Made by a program: the position numbers and the translations under genes. The notes under the pieces are model-generated. The model had not been told where the DNA came from, did not search any database, and was given only the letters and a program-made list of their open reading frames with translations. This document shows positions 44,440 through 52,222 of a DNA stretch of 64,000 nucleotides, one piece after another. Within the stretch, counting starts at the first letter, position 1, and each line of letters opens with the position of its first letter. Source of the DNA: Terriglobales bacterium (GTDB lineage: Bacteria > Acidobacteriota > Terriglobia > Terriglobales > Acidobacteriaceae); NCBI GenBank assembly GCA_035937135.1, contig DASYVL010000040.1, positions 1-64,000 of the forward strand, written 5' to 3'.

Positions 44440-44643
44440 GTGAGAGAAAAGGGAACAGTGAAGTGGTTCAACGGGGCCAAAGGATACGGCTTCATCCAAC
44501 GCTCCACGGGCGAAGACGTGTTCGTGCATTTTTCGGCGATCCAGGAGAACGGATTCCGGACATTGAACGAGGGCGAGACCGTGGAATTCGACCTGCTCAA
44601 GGGTCCCAAGGGCTTCCAGGCGGGAAACGTCGTCCGGGGCTAG
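44440..44643 (+). CDS. Cold-shock domain protein
   Basis: A 67-residue CspA-like RNA chaperone, single OB fold. [19 protein letters not shown] has RNP1 (KGYGFI) and [10 protein letters not shown] has RNP2 (VFVHF). It binds single-stranded RNA or DNA and prevents structure at low temperature or in growth. GTG 44440 with AAAGGAG eight bases upstream. The long leader behind a strong promoter suggests post-transcriptional control, as in E. coli cspA. Confidence 0.95.
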   Translation: MREKGTVKWFNGAKGYGFIQRSTGEDVFVHFSAIQENGFRTLNEGETVEFDLLKGPKGFQAGNVVRG

Positions 44644-44661
44644 CTGTCCCCACAGCTTTCG

Positions 44662-44700
44662 GCCCCTCTCCGTGATTTCGCGGAGAGGGGCTATTTCTTT
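44662..44700 (+). terminator. Intrinsic terminator of the cold-shock gene
   Basis: GCCCCTCTCCG and CGGAGAGGGGC form an 11-bp stem with an 8-base loop, followed by TATTTCTTT. The minus strand lacks a T-run there, so it mainly serves the plus strand. Confidence 0.9.
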
Positions 44701-44703
44701 GCG

Positions 44704-46539
44704 CTAGTCGAGTTCGAGGGAGACCAGGTCGCGGTTCGCCTGGCCGCCTTCGCGGTAGTTGACGGCCACATCTCGGTCGCGCCAGCCGCAGGAGAAGGCT
44801 GGGGCGCCCACCAGCACCAGCGCGCGCGCATCCGCCACCCGCAGCTTCCAGGTTCTCTTGCCGGCGAAGACGGTCAGGACCGCCGCCGGCGGCTGGGAGC
44901 ACTCCACCTGAAGCAGCTTGCCCTTGAGGAACTTGATGGGGCGGTTGTCGGGCGGCGCGGGCCCCTCTTCACGGGCCACAGGCTGGGCCGGTGCGGGGGT
45001 GCGGCGGCGCCACTTCGGGTCGTCGTACTCGGACCAATCCTGGGGCTGCTCGCGGCGGGCGACGACGGGCGGTGGGATCCTGCGCAGCGCAGGCAGCAGC
45101 TTGAGGTCGTCGGCGGCGGAGGCGGCGATCTGCGGGTCGTCGCTGTCCTGCAGATATTCGAAGAGCGCGGCAGCGTCGTCCCATTTCTGCGCCAGCAGGT
45201 CATACTGGGCCAGGCTGGCGGCGTAAAGATCATTGCGGGGGCTGAGGCGCAGCGCTTTCTTCATGGCGGCGATGGCGGCTTCCTGGTTGCCGATCGAACT
45301 CTCGGCGACGGCCAGCAGACTGTAGGCGACGGCAAGGTCAGGAGCGAGGGAGATGGCGGTCTCCGCCTCCTTCTTCATCGTCCAGGGGTTTTCGATGTGG
45401 CCGCCGGCGGCCAGGCCCTCGCGGTTCATCAGCAGGGCGAAGTAGTAGTGGACGCTGGCGTCGCTCGAGTCCACGGTAGCGGCCTGGCGGAAGTGCTCGC
45501 CGGCCGGGCCGAACTGCTGCTTGCTGAGGTAGGCGGAACCCATCCCGCGGTGGGCGGCGGCGTGGTTGGGCGAGAGCGCGAGCGCCTCCTGGAACTCGCG
45601 GATGGCCTGGTCCAGGTAGCCGGGCGAATGCAGATGGAGATCGGCGAGCACGGCTTTCAAGTCAGGCTCGTCCAGCTTGGTGGTGCTGTAGGCCGAGTCG
45701 TCGATGCCGGCCGGAGCCTCGAAGGTGCGGGTGGAGGAGCGCACGGGATTGGCGGCATCGCGCAGGATGCGGTCGAGTTGCGCCGGCTGCACGTTGAAGG
45801 CGCGGCGGATGGCCTCGGTCGCCGGCAGGCGCTGGTTGTGGAGCAGGTCGAAGTAGTCGGCGGCCTGCGGCAGCTTCCCATTCTCGAAGACGTAGCGCAC
45901 CAGGAGCCAGGACTCGGCATGGAAGAGGGTGTGCCGTCCGCCGTCGTGGTAGAGCTTCGAGTCGCGGCCCACGGCGAAGAGCTCAGTGACCGGCAGGAGC
46001 GCGGCGCCCTGGAGCAGCGACGCCGAAGCCGGGGAACGCCCGACCTCCACTTCCTTGGCCGAGATGCGGATGGTGGAGAAGTACTCGGCGAAGCCTTCGT
46101 CGAACCAGGGCTGGGTGCGCGGGTAGTTGGCGTCGAGCAGCAGCTGCGCGTATTGGTGAAGCGTGGTGGGCAGGCTCTCGTTCGAGGAAAGATCGAGGAC
46201 GAGGAAGTCGCGGTCCTCGCCGGGCTGGAAGAGGCTGGAGGCTTCGACCGGCTTTCCCCGCCAGAAGGGGACGACGCGACGGAAGCCGTAGGAGTTCTCG
46301 AAGGCCACGATCTGCAGCGGCACGGGGAGGTTCACGCGGTTGCGCAGCAGGAGGGTGGCGAAGACGCCGCGCATCTGCTCGAACTGGAGCGCCAGCTCGC
46401 GGCCGCGGCGGTCGCCGGCGTCGGTGACCACGGAGAGGTGGGGGGAGCGCACCTCCACCCATTGGCCGGCGGCAAAACACGGAGCCAACCCGGAGACCAG
46501 GAGGGCGAGAATCAGTCGGCGGTATGGAGCGCGACCCAT
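44704..46539 (-). CDS. Secreted TPR protein with degenerate MA-type peptidase domain
   Basis: A 611-residue protein with a signal peptide (LILALLVSGLAPCFAAG). The N-terminal third resembles DUF1570/peptidase MA-like domains: VRSPHLSVVTDAG, then a helix where HExxH is expected and then PWFDEGFAEYFSTI. The zinc motif is replaced by HQYAQ, so catalysis is unlikely. TPR repeats follow (about 320-480; GYLDQAIREFQEALALSPNH), then a Pro/Arg-rich stretch and a C-terminal beta-rich module. Possibly a scaffold in the periplasm. Start ATG 46539. Confidence 0.75.
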   Translation of the reverse strand: MGRAPYRRLILALLVSGLAPCFAAGQWVEVRSPHLSVVTDAGDRRGRELALQFEQMRGVFATLLLRNRVNLPVPLQIVAFENSYGFRRVVPFWRGKPVEASSLFQPGEDRDFLVLDLSSNESLPTTLHQYAQLLLDANYPRTQPWFDEGFAEYFSTIRISAKEVEVGRSPASASLLQGAALLPVTELFAVGRDSKLYHDGGRHTLFHAESWLLVRYVFENGKLPQAADYFDLLHNQRLPATEAIRRAFNVQPAQLDRILRDAANPVRSSTRTFEAPAGIDDSAYSTTKLDEPDLKAVLADLHLHSPGYLDQAIREFQEALALSPNHAAAHRGMGSAYLSKQQFGPAGEHFRQAATVDSSDASVHYYFALLMNREGLAAGGHIENPWTMKKEAETAISLAPDLAVAYSLLAVAESSIGNQEAAIAAMKKALRLSPRNDLYAASLAQYDLLAQKWDDAAALFEYLQDSDDPQIAASAADDLKLLPALRRIPPPVVARREQPQDWSEYDDPKWRRRTPAPAQPVAREEGPAPPDNRPIKFLKGKLLQVECSQPPAAVLTVFAGKRTWKLRVADARALVLVGAPAFSCGWRDRDVAVNYREGGQANRDLVSLELD

Positions 46540-46638
46540 GGCGGTGAAGAAGACAATGCTAGCACCAGGAGCCGCTCGCGCTCCCTCGCCCATCGCTGCG
46601 CTCCGGGGTCGGTCGCGCGGGCTCCCGGTCGGTTGCTA

Positions 46639-46960
46639 ACCCGGCACTTACGTGCCGGGCTACTATCTGGTCGTCCCTGGCGGGACTCGAGCCGCTTCCC
46701 CTTTGTCCGGCTGGTCGTCCCTGGCGGGACTCGGATTGCTTCCCCTTTGTGGCGGGCGCAGGCGCGGCCAAGCGAGGGCAGGATGCCCTAACGACACCCG
46801 GCAGGACGCTGGCACTACCCTCTGGAGCTACGTGCTTGCGCGGATGCGGCGGGCTTGCGCTGCGCGGCGCTCCGAGGATAGCCTATGTCCACGTGAGCAC
46901 CGTTGTGGGGACGGTGGAGTTGCCGGCGGGACGCCGGCGCTACCCTGAAAGAGTGGGGAT
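46639..46960. repeat. Spacer repeat cluster with a 44-bp tandem repeat
   Basis: CCCGGCACTTACGTGCCGGG hairpin (46640-46659); a 39-base word starting TGGTCGTCCCTGGCGGGACT at 46668-46706 and again, with few changes, at 46712-46750; GGCAGGATGCC and GGCAGGACGCTGGC segments (46784-46815); and a GCCGGCGGGACGCCGGC hairpin (46922-46938) like the cassette in rimP. The 478-bp gap 46540-47017 shows no convincing gene. Confidence 0.65.
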
Positions 46961-47017
46961 GAAGCCGGGGCCTTTGTGCCCGCGCATCTAAGCCGTCGTG
47001 GGGACGCGCCAAACGAC

Positions 47018-48469
47018 ATGCTGAGCCGCCGCGAGCGCTACGACATCGACCAGATCAAGGTCGCCAAGCAGGACTCCGAAGAGCGCGTCCATAACTGGAA
47101 CGAGGTCTATCAGGGCTACACGCCGGAGCTGGCGGTGCTGGAGGCGCAGCGCTGCCTGCTGTGCGAGCACGCGCCCTGCATGCAGGCCTGTCCCGTGCAC
47201 AACGACATCCCCGGCGCCTTCTACCTGCTGGGCGATGGTGACTTCCTGGGCGCGGCGGAGATATTCCTCGAGACCTCGAACATGCCGGACGTGTGCGGGC
47301 GCATCTGTCCCCAGGAAAAGCTGTGCGAGGGCTCGTGCGTGGTGGGGGCACACAAGCCTCCGGTGACCATCGGAAAGCTGGAGTCGTTCGTCTCCGACTA
47401 CGTGCGCAGGAACTATGGGCATCCGCGACGGTCGCAGGCGCCGCGGACCGGGCGGCGAGTGGCGGTGGTGGGATCCGGCCCCGCCGGACTGGCGGTGGCC
47501 GAGGAGCTGGCGATACGCGGGCACAACGTCACCGTTTTTGAGGCCTGGCCCGCGCCCGGAGGCCTGCTGCTCTACGGCATCCCCAACTTCAAGCTCAACA
47601 AGGAAGTAGTGCTGGAGAAGCTGAATTACCTGGAGCAGCTGGGCGTCGCCTTCGTCTGCAACTACCGCGTGGGCAAGAACCATCCGGTGGAAGACCTGCT
47701 GAAGCTGGGCTACGACCTCATGTTCCTGGGCTATGGGGCGGTCAAGGGCGGGGAGATGAAGATCGAGGGCGAGGAACTGACCAACGTCTACCAGGCCACA
47801 GAGTACCTGGTGCGCGGCAACCTTCCGCCGGAGCTTTTGCCGGAGCAGTGGCGCAATCTGCCGGACCCCAAGCCGCATGTCGGGAAAGTGACGGTCGTAA
47901 TCGGCGGCGGCGATACAGGAATGGACTGCGTGCGCACCGCGCGGCGGCTGAATCCCGAGAGCAAGGTGTACTGCCTCTATCGGCGGACGGAGGCCGAGAT
48001 GCTGGGGCGGACGGAAGAGCGCGTGCACGCGCGGGAGGAGGGCGTCATCTTCGAGTACCTGACGCTGCCCATCCGCCTGGTGGGTAACGGGAACGGCGAG
48101 GTGAAGGCGGCGGAGTGCGTGCGCATGCAACTGGGCTCGCCGGACGCCAAGGGCCGCCGCTCGCCTGTCCCCATCGAGGGTTCGAACTTCATGCTGGAGT
48201 GCGACACGGTGGCGCTGGCCATCGGCTATAACGCCGAGACCGAGATCCCGGAGAGCACGCCCGACCTGAAAGCCACCAAGTGGGGAACGATCATCGTCAA
48301 GAGCGAAGAGACGGGCGAGACCGACCGCGAGGATATCTACGCTGCCGGGGACGCGGTCCGCGGCGCGGATTTGGTGGTGACAGCGATCGCTGCGGCGCGC
48401 AAGGCGGCCGTGGCCATGCATGAAAAGCTCAGCAGGATGGGGCGGAGGGGCGCGGTCCTGGTTACGTAA
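47018..48469 (+). CDS. GltD-like FAD/NAD(P)H oxidoreductase (glutamate synthase small-subunit family)
   Basis: 483 residues. An N-terminal Fe-S domain with two Cys clusters (CLLCEHAPCMQACPVHND and CGRICPQEKLCEGSC), then FAD-binding VAVVGSGPAGLAVAEELA (about 147-164) and NADPH-binding VIGGGDTGMDCVRTARR (about 290-306), and a third GD motif DIYAAGDAVRGADLVV. This architecture fits GltD, SudA and related NAD(P)H acceptor subunits. No gltB is in the window, so it may be a stand-alone ferredoxin-NADP oxidoreductase. Start ATG 47018; an in-frame GTG at 46976 adds 14 non-conserved residues. Confidence 0.9.
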   Translation: MLSRRERYDIDQIKVAKQDSEERVHNWNEVYQGYTPELAVLEAQRCLLCEHAPCMQACPVHNDIPGAFYLLGDGDFLGAAEIFLETSNMPDVCGRICPQEKLCEGSCVVGAHKPPVTIGKLESFVSDYVRRNYGHPRRSQAPRTGRRVAVVGSGPAGLAVAEELAIRGHNVTVFEAWPAPGGLLLYGIPNFKLNKEVVLEKLNYLEQLGVAFVCNYRVGKNHPVEDLLKLGYDLMFLGYGAVKGGEMKIEGEELTNVYQATEYLVRGNLPPELLPEQWRNLPDPKPHVGKVTVVIGGGDTGMDCVRTARRLNPESKVYCLYRRTEAEMLGRTEERVHAREEGVIFEYLTLPIRLVGNGNGEVKAAECVRMQLGSPDAKGRRSPVPIEGSNFMLECDTVALAIGYNAETEIPESTPDLKATKWGTIIVKSEETGETDREDIYAAGDAVRGADLVVTAIAAARKAAVAMHEKLSRMGRRGAVLVT

Positions 48470-48573
48470 GGGTCCTTCGACTCAGCCGCCACGGCGGCCT
48501 TCGCTCAGGATGACAAACGCACAGCCGAGGACGGCTGTGCCACACGTTCCTAAGTGCTAAGAGCTGAAGGCTA
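48470..48573. repeat. CTTCG element, GCACAGCCG hairpin and CTAAGAG heptamers
   Basis: A short CTTCG...CAGGATGACA element (48470-48516), the hairpin GCACAGCCG-AGGA-CGGCTGTGC (48519-48540) and CTAAGTG, CTAAGAG, CTGAAGG (48550-48570), which ends in the stop codon of the next minus-strand gene. They fill the whole gap between convergent genes. Confidence 0.75.
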
Positions 48574-48846
48574 GATGCCGAGCTTCTTGACTTCCTCGTT
48601 GTAGTACTTGCGGTAGAGGATGTCCCACTCCTGGGTGCCTTCGAGGATGGTGCGCTTCTGGTTCTCGATCTTGTGGCGGGCGGCGAGGTCGATCTTCTCC
48701 TCTTCCTTGAGCAGCTCCTCCAGCAGGCGGCGGACCTCCACGCGGATGGTGTTGCGGTCTTCGAGAAAGTCCACCGCGTCCACCTCGGCCAGGGCGTCGG
48801 CGACGCTGTGGGCTAGCTTGTTCACTTTGTCGCGGGAGAGCCTCAC
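48571..48846 (-). CDS. DUF507 protein, downstream copy
   Basis: A 91-residue protein of the DUF507 family: helical, charged, starting RLSRDKVNKLAHSVADALAE and containing RVEVRRLLEELLKEEEKIDL and YRKYYNEEVKKLGI. No molecular function is known. GTG start overlapping the stop of the upstream paralogue by 4 bp. Confidence 0.88.
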   Translation of the reverse strand: MRLSRDKVNKLAHSVADALAEVDAVDFLEDRNTIRVEVRRLLEELLKEEEKIDLAARHKIENQKRTILEGTQEWDILYRKYYNEEVKKLGI

Positions 48847-49121
48847 AGCACCGCCTTGTACTTGCGCACCAGTTCGTTCTTCACCTTCTTGAACATCTCC
48901 TGATAGCTGGCGCCACTCTTGCGCATCTCGTCGGAGTACTGCTCCAGGATGGCGCGCACCTCGTCGTTGATGCGGTCCTCGAGGGCGAGCTCCTCCACCA
49001 TAGCCGCGTGCACGCGCGCGGTGACGCTGGCGGGGTCGGAGGTCTCAATGAACTCGCCAGCGATCAGTTTTTTGGCGACTTCGCGGGCCAGATAGCCCAC
49101 GTATTCCCTGGAGAGCATCAT
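48843..49121 (-). CDS. DUF507 protein, upstream copy
   Basis: A 92-residue paralogue of the next gene, starting MLSREYVGYLAREVAKKLI with the AMVEELALEDRINDEVRAIL helix and ending NELVRKYKAVL. Two adjacent, overlapping DUF507 genes suggest a hetero-complex. Two tandem ATG codons (49121, 49118) are possible starts. Function unknown. Bases 49122-49219 hold only a partial GTCCTTCGGGC word and no gene. Confidence 0.88.
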   Translation of the reverse strand: MMLSREYVGYLAREVAKKLIAGEFIETSDPASVTARVHAAMVEELALEDRINDEVRAILEQYSDEMRKSGASYQEMFKKVKNELVRKYKAVL

Positions 49122-49219
49122 CGGAAGCGAACGAAATGCCTGTGCGAATTGAAAAGTCTAACACAGGATAGGGGCGGGTCCTTCGGGCCTGGGTGTTCGG
49201 TAGGGGGTCGGTTTGAGAA

Positions 49220-49420
49220 TCAGGATTCTTGGTCGCTTTTCGGGTATTTGGCGCAAACGTGGAATGCGAAGTCGCTGTCCCTCTGCAATTCAAAGTTTCG
49301 CAGAATCTCCTCCAGGGACTTGCCAGCTGGAACGCTGGGGGTCTGGAAGAGCCAGGCGCATTCGGAGCAGCCCCAACCAACGAGGTCCGGTTTTTCAATC
49401 CATACCAACTTACGGGGCAT
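49220..49420 (-). CDS. Small CXXC...HXC protein, probable zinc finger
   Basis: A 66-residue protein starting PRKLVWIEKPDLVGWGC with CSEC (residues 18-21) and HVC (54-56), i.e. a C-X2-C ... H-X-C set that could bind zinc, joined by a helix (SLEEILRNFELQRDSDFAFH). It resembles small conserved proteins I associate with Acidobacteriota, from memory. Function unknown; a DNA- or protein-binding role is possible. The frame also runs to a second ATG at 49459, where the first 13 codons are duplicated, so the protein may be 79 residues. No good ribosome binding site helps decide. Confidence 0.7.
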   Translation of the reverse strand: MPRKLVWIEKPDLVGWGCSECAWLFQTPSVPAGKSLEEILRNFELQRDSDFAFHVCAKYPKSDQES

Positions 49421-49459
49421 GAGGTCCGGTTTTTCAATCCATACCGACTTACGGGGCAT
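49382..49459. repeat. 39-bp tandem duplication at the small zinc-finger gene start
   Basis: Two adjacent 39-base units (49382-49420, 49421-49459) differ at one or two positions and code in frame for MPRK(L/S)VWIEKPDL. Each begins with its own ATG (minus strand). The second copy looks like a recent tandem duplication. Confidence 0.85.
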
Positions 49460-49611
49460 TATGAGATTAGATGCCTGGTTCCTGCGCTGCCTCAGCCATG
49501 CCCGTGCCCATGGGTCGCCATCCCTTCGGTCCTCAGTAGTGGCAGGTTTGGGGCAACCCACGACTGGGTTTCCTGACACCAGGGGGCGTTTCCTTAAACA
49601 AGACAAAATTC

Positions 49612-49713
49612 GAAATGCAAAATGCAAACGCAAGACAGGTCCTGAGAGTTGGTGGTTGGGATAGGGTCCTTCGACTCGCGCGTCGCTGCACTCCGCGCTC
49701 GCTCAGGATGACA
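49612..49713. repeat. AAAATGC heptamers and a CTTCG/CAGGATGACA element
   Basis: GAAATGC, AAAATGC, AAACGCA (49612-49632) then a CTTCG element ending CAGGATGACAG (49663-49713). The rest of the gap 49460-49754 has no gene that I recognise. Confidence 0.7.
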
Positions 49714-49754
49714 GCAGGCGGGTGGCGAGCATCCAAGCCGAAAAGCGGAGTAAG

Positions 49755-50252
49755 ATGGGGCCGATGCGCCACTCCAGCACGCAGCACGACCTCACCAGCC
49801 TGAAGGACGACATGACCGCCTTCATCGAGGGCCACGGCCTGCGGCGCTTCCAGGGATATGTGGCGGAGGAGGTGGCGAGCGTCTCCTGGGACGCGCGCGG
49901 CAATCTCGACGCCTGGAAGGATTTTGTGGAGCTGGCCAAGGCCGGCGGCGCCAGCTTTCTCACCATGAACGACGCGCTGCTGGAGCAGTCGGACGTGGAT
50001 TTTCTGGTAGAGCGGCTGCGCAACTCGCGCTTTCCCTCGGACGAGGACATCGAAGAGGCGCGCTGGTTGCGCACCTACATCGGCAAGACCGGCTTCCTGC
50101 AACTGGGCTGGCCGCAGCAGGGCGTGATGTTCCTCTACGAGATCTCGACCTCCTGGTACGACCGCTACCAGGGCCTGCTGGAAATGACCGAGGAGTTCGA
50201 CGGGACGGTGCCCGACGAGGCCACCGGCCCCGATCCCGACGAAGAGCGCTGA
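49755..50252 (+). CDS. Conserved hypothetical protein
   Basis: 165 residues, acidic, with no signal peptide or membrane segment. Landmarks: MTAFIEGHGLRRFQGYVAEEV near the start, and EDIEEARWLRTYIGKTGFLQLGWPQQGVMFLYEIST. Not assigned to a family. ATG 49755 has GGAG four bases upstream; MRHSST at 49764 is an alternative. It is 3 bp before recJ and so probably cotranscribed, which may hint at a link to DNA repair or simply be an operon partner. Confidence 0.7.
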   Translation: MGPMRHSSTQHDLTSLKDDMTAFIEGHGLRRFQGYVAEEVASVSWDARGNLDAWKDFVELAKAGGASFLTMNDALLEQSDVDFLVERLRNSRFPSDEDIEEARWLRTYIGKTGFLQLGWPQQGVMFLYEISTSWYDRYQGLLEMTEEFDGTVPDEATGPDPDEER

Positions 50253-50255
50253 GCT

Positions 50256-51956
50256 GTGCGCTGGAAGCTGCGCCAGGCCGAGGACGCGGCCGTTTCCCAT
50301 CTGATTTCGGAAGCGGGACTCTCCCCGCTGATTGCGCGGATGCTGGTGGCGCGTGGAGTGCGCACCGCCGACGAAGCCCGCGCCTACCTCTCTCCCCAGC
50401 TTTCCCACCTTCATTCGCCCTACCTGATGTCCGGGATGGGCGCGGCGGTGGAGCGGCTGGAGGCGGCGCTCGAGCGCAAAGAGAAGATCCTCATCTACGG
50501 CGACTATGACGTGGACGGCACGGTGGCCATCGTGCTGCTGAAGACGGCCATCGAGCTGCTAGGCGGCACGGCCGACTACCACGTGCCGCACCGCATCCGC
50601 GACGGCTACGGCATGAAGGACGAAGTCATCGCGCAGGCCGCGGGCGAAGGCGTGCGGCTGATCATCAGCGTGGATACCGGCATCCGCGCGTTTGCCGCCG
50701 CCGAAGCCGCCCAGCGCGCGGGCGTGGACCTGATCGTTACCGACCATCACCTGCCGGAGGGCCAGGCGCTGCCGCGGGCGCTGGTAGTGCTGAATCCTAA
50801 CCAGCCGGGCTGCGAGTATCCGTGCAAGGCGCTGTGCGGCGCAGGCGTGGCCTTCAAAGTGGCGCAGGCGCTGCTGGAAAAACACGGTCGCGAAAGCCTG
50901 TTGCCGTCATTCCTAAAGATGGTTGCCGTGGCCACCATCGCGGACGCCGTGCCGCTGACGGGGGAGAACCGCGTCTTCGCCAGCCTGGGGCTGGCCGGCC
51001 TGCGCACGCCTGCCAACCCCGGGCTGAAGGCGCTGCTGGAGGTGGCGGGGCTGGACCGCGGGCCGATCACGGCCGGCGACGTGGGCTTCCGCATAGCGCC
51101 GCGCATCAACGCCGCCGGGCGCATGGACGTGGCCCAGGAGGTCATCGAGATGTTCAGCGGGCGCGACCTGGAGCGCTGCCGCGAGATCGCCCAGCGCCTG
51201 AACCAGTTGAACGCCGACCGGCAACAGGAGGAGGCGCGCATCGTGGAGGCGGCCTTCAAACGGCTGGACGGGGACCAAGCGCTGCGCGAGTCCTACTGCA
51301 TCGTGGTGGAGGGCGAGGGCTGGCACCGCGGAGTGATCGGCATCGTGGCCACGCGCGTGGTGGAGCGCTACCACCGGCCGGCGCTGGTGGTTTCCATCGA
51401 AGGCGGGGAGGCGCACGGCTCAGGGCGCTCCCTGCGCACCTTCCACCTGCTGGAGGCGCTCGAATCCTGCGCCTCGCTGTTCACCCGCTTTGGCGGGCAC
51501 GCGTTCGCCGTGGGCTTCGCCCTTCCGGCAGAGCGGGTGCCGGAGCTGCGCGCGGCGCTCGACGGCTTTGCTCGCGCCCGGCTCACTCCGGCGGATTTTG
51601 AGCCGATGCTGACCATCGATGGCGAAATCACGCTCGACCAGGTGACTCCGGACTTCCTGCGCGAGACGCAGCGGCTGGCGCCCTTCGGCATGAGCAATCC
51701 CCAGCCGGTGTTTGCCGCGCGCGGGGTGCGTCTGGCGCAGCCGCCATTCTTGCTCAAGGAGAAGCACCTCAAGCTGCGGGTGATGCAGGGAGGGCGTGCC
51801 TTCGACGCGCTGGGCTGGCGCATGGGGGAGCGGCTCGGGAGCTTCCAGGCCGGGGATTCGCTCGACCTCGCCTTCACGGTGGAGCAGAACCCCAATCCGG
51901 AGTTTCCCGGGCTGCAGTTGACGCTGAGCGATGTGGTGCGGGCGGAAGAAAAGTAA
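50256..51956 (+). CDS. recJ: Single-stranded-DNA exonuclease RecJ
   Basis: RecJ degrades single-stranded DNA 5' to 3' in recombination and mismatch repair. The 566-residue protein has the DHH phosphoesterase motifs: ILIYGDYDVDGT (motif I, about 77-88), SVDTGI, TDHHLPEG (DHH, about 162), and a DHHA1 domain with NAAGRMDVA, and the C-terminal OB domain (GEITLDQVTPDFLRETQRLAPFG). Starts with a GTG at 50256. Length is typical. Confidence 0.95.
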   Translation: MRWKLRQAEDAAVSHLISEAGLSPLIARMLVARGVRTADEARAYLSPQLSHLHSPYLMSGMGAAVERLEAALERKEKILIYGDYDVDGTVAIVLLKTAIELLGGTADYHVPHRIRDGYGMKDEVIAQAAGEGVRLIISVDTGIRAFAAAEAAQRAGVDLIVTDHHLPEGQALPRALVVLNPNQPGCEYPCKALCGAGVAFKVAQALLEKHGRESLLPSFLKMVAVATIADAVPLTGENRVFASLGLAGLRTPANPGLKALLEVAGLDRGPITAGDVGFRIAPRINAAGRMDVAQEVIEMFSGRDLERCREIAQRLNQLNADRQQEEARIVEAAFKRLDGDQALRESYCIVVEGEGWHRGVIGIVATRVVERYHRPALVVSIEGGEAHGSGRSLRTFHLLEALESCASLFTRFGGHAFAVGFALPAERVPELRAALDGFARARLTPADFEPMLTIDGEITLDQVTPDFLRETQRLAPFGMSNPQPVFAARGVRLAQPPFLLKEKHLKLRVMQGGRAFDALGWRMGERLGSFQAGDSLDLAFTVEQNPNPEFPGLQLTLSDVVRAEEK

Positions 51957-52176
51957 AAAGGAAAAGGGAAAAAGGAAACCCCCAGGTCCGTCGACTCTTC
52001 CCGCGGTAAAGAAGGCGCGCTGAGCCCTCCCTTCGACTCGCTCGTCGCGGTGCTCCACGCTCGCTCAGGATGACAGCGTTGCCAGCGTAGCTTCGCCCGG
52101 CTGCACAGGCGAGGACGCCTGTGCCACACGGTCCGTGGAGCAAGCTTTCGCGGGCGAGGGCGCCCACGCCACACCG
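51955..52176. repeat. Heptamers, CTTCG element and hairpins after recJ
   Basis: AAAAAGG, AAAAGGG, AAAAAGG, AAACCCC begin inside the recJ TAA (51955-51982). A long CTTCG...CAGGATGACAG element (51983-52076), the hairpin GCACAGGCG-AGGA-CGCCTGTGC (52103-52124) and its relative at 52150-52176 follow. No gene is visible. Confidence 0.75.
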
Positions 52177-52222
52177 TCCTTGCCGGTCACAGCCTGCTGG
52201 TGGTTCGCGTAAGATTGGAACG

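Noticed and set aside
46540-47017. Small genes between the TPR protein and the GltD-like gene
   Set aside because: Open frames there are repeat-derived with no conserved features; the region is explained by hairpins and tandem repeats.
49382-49459. CRISPR-like direct repeats
   Set aside because: Two adjacent 39-bp units without spacers, coding in frame on the minus strand. This is a tandem duplication of a gene start, not an array.
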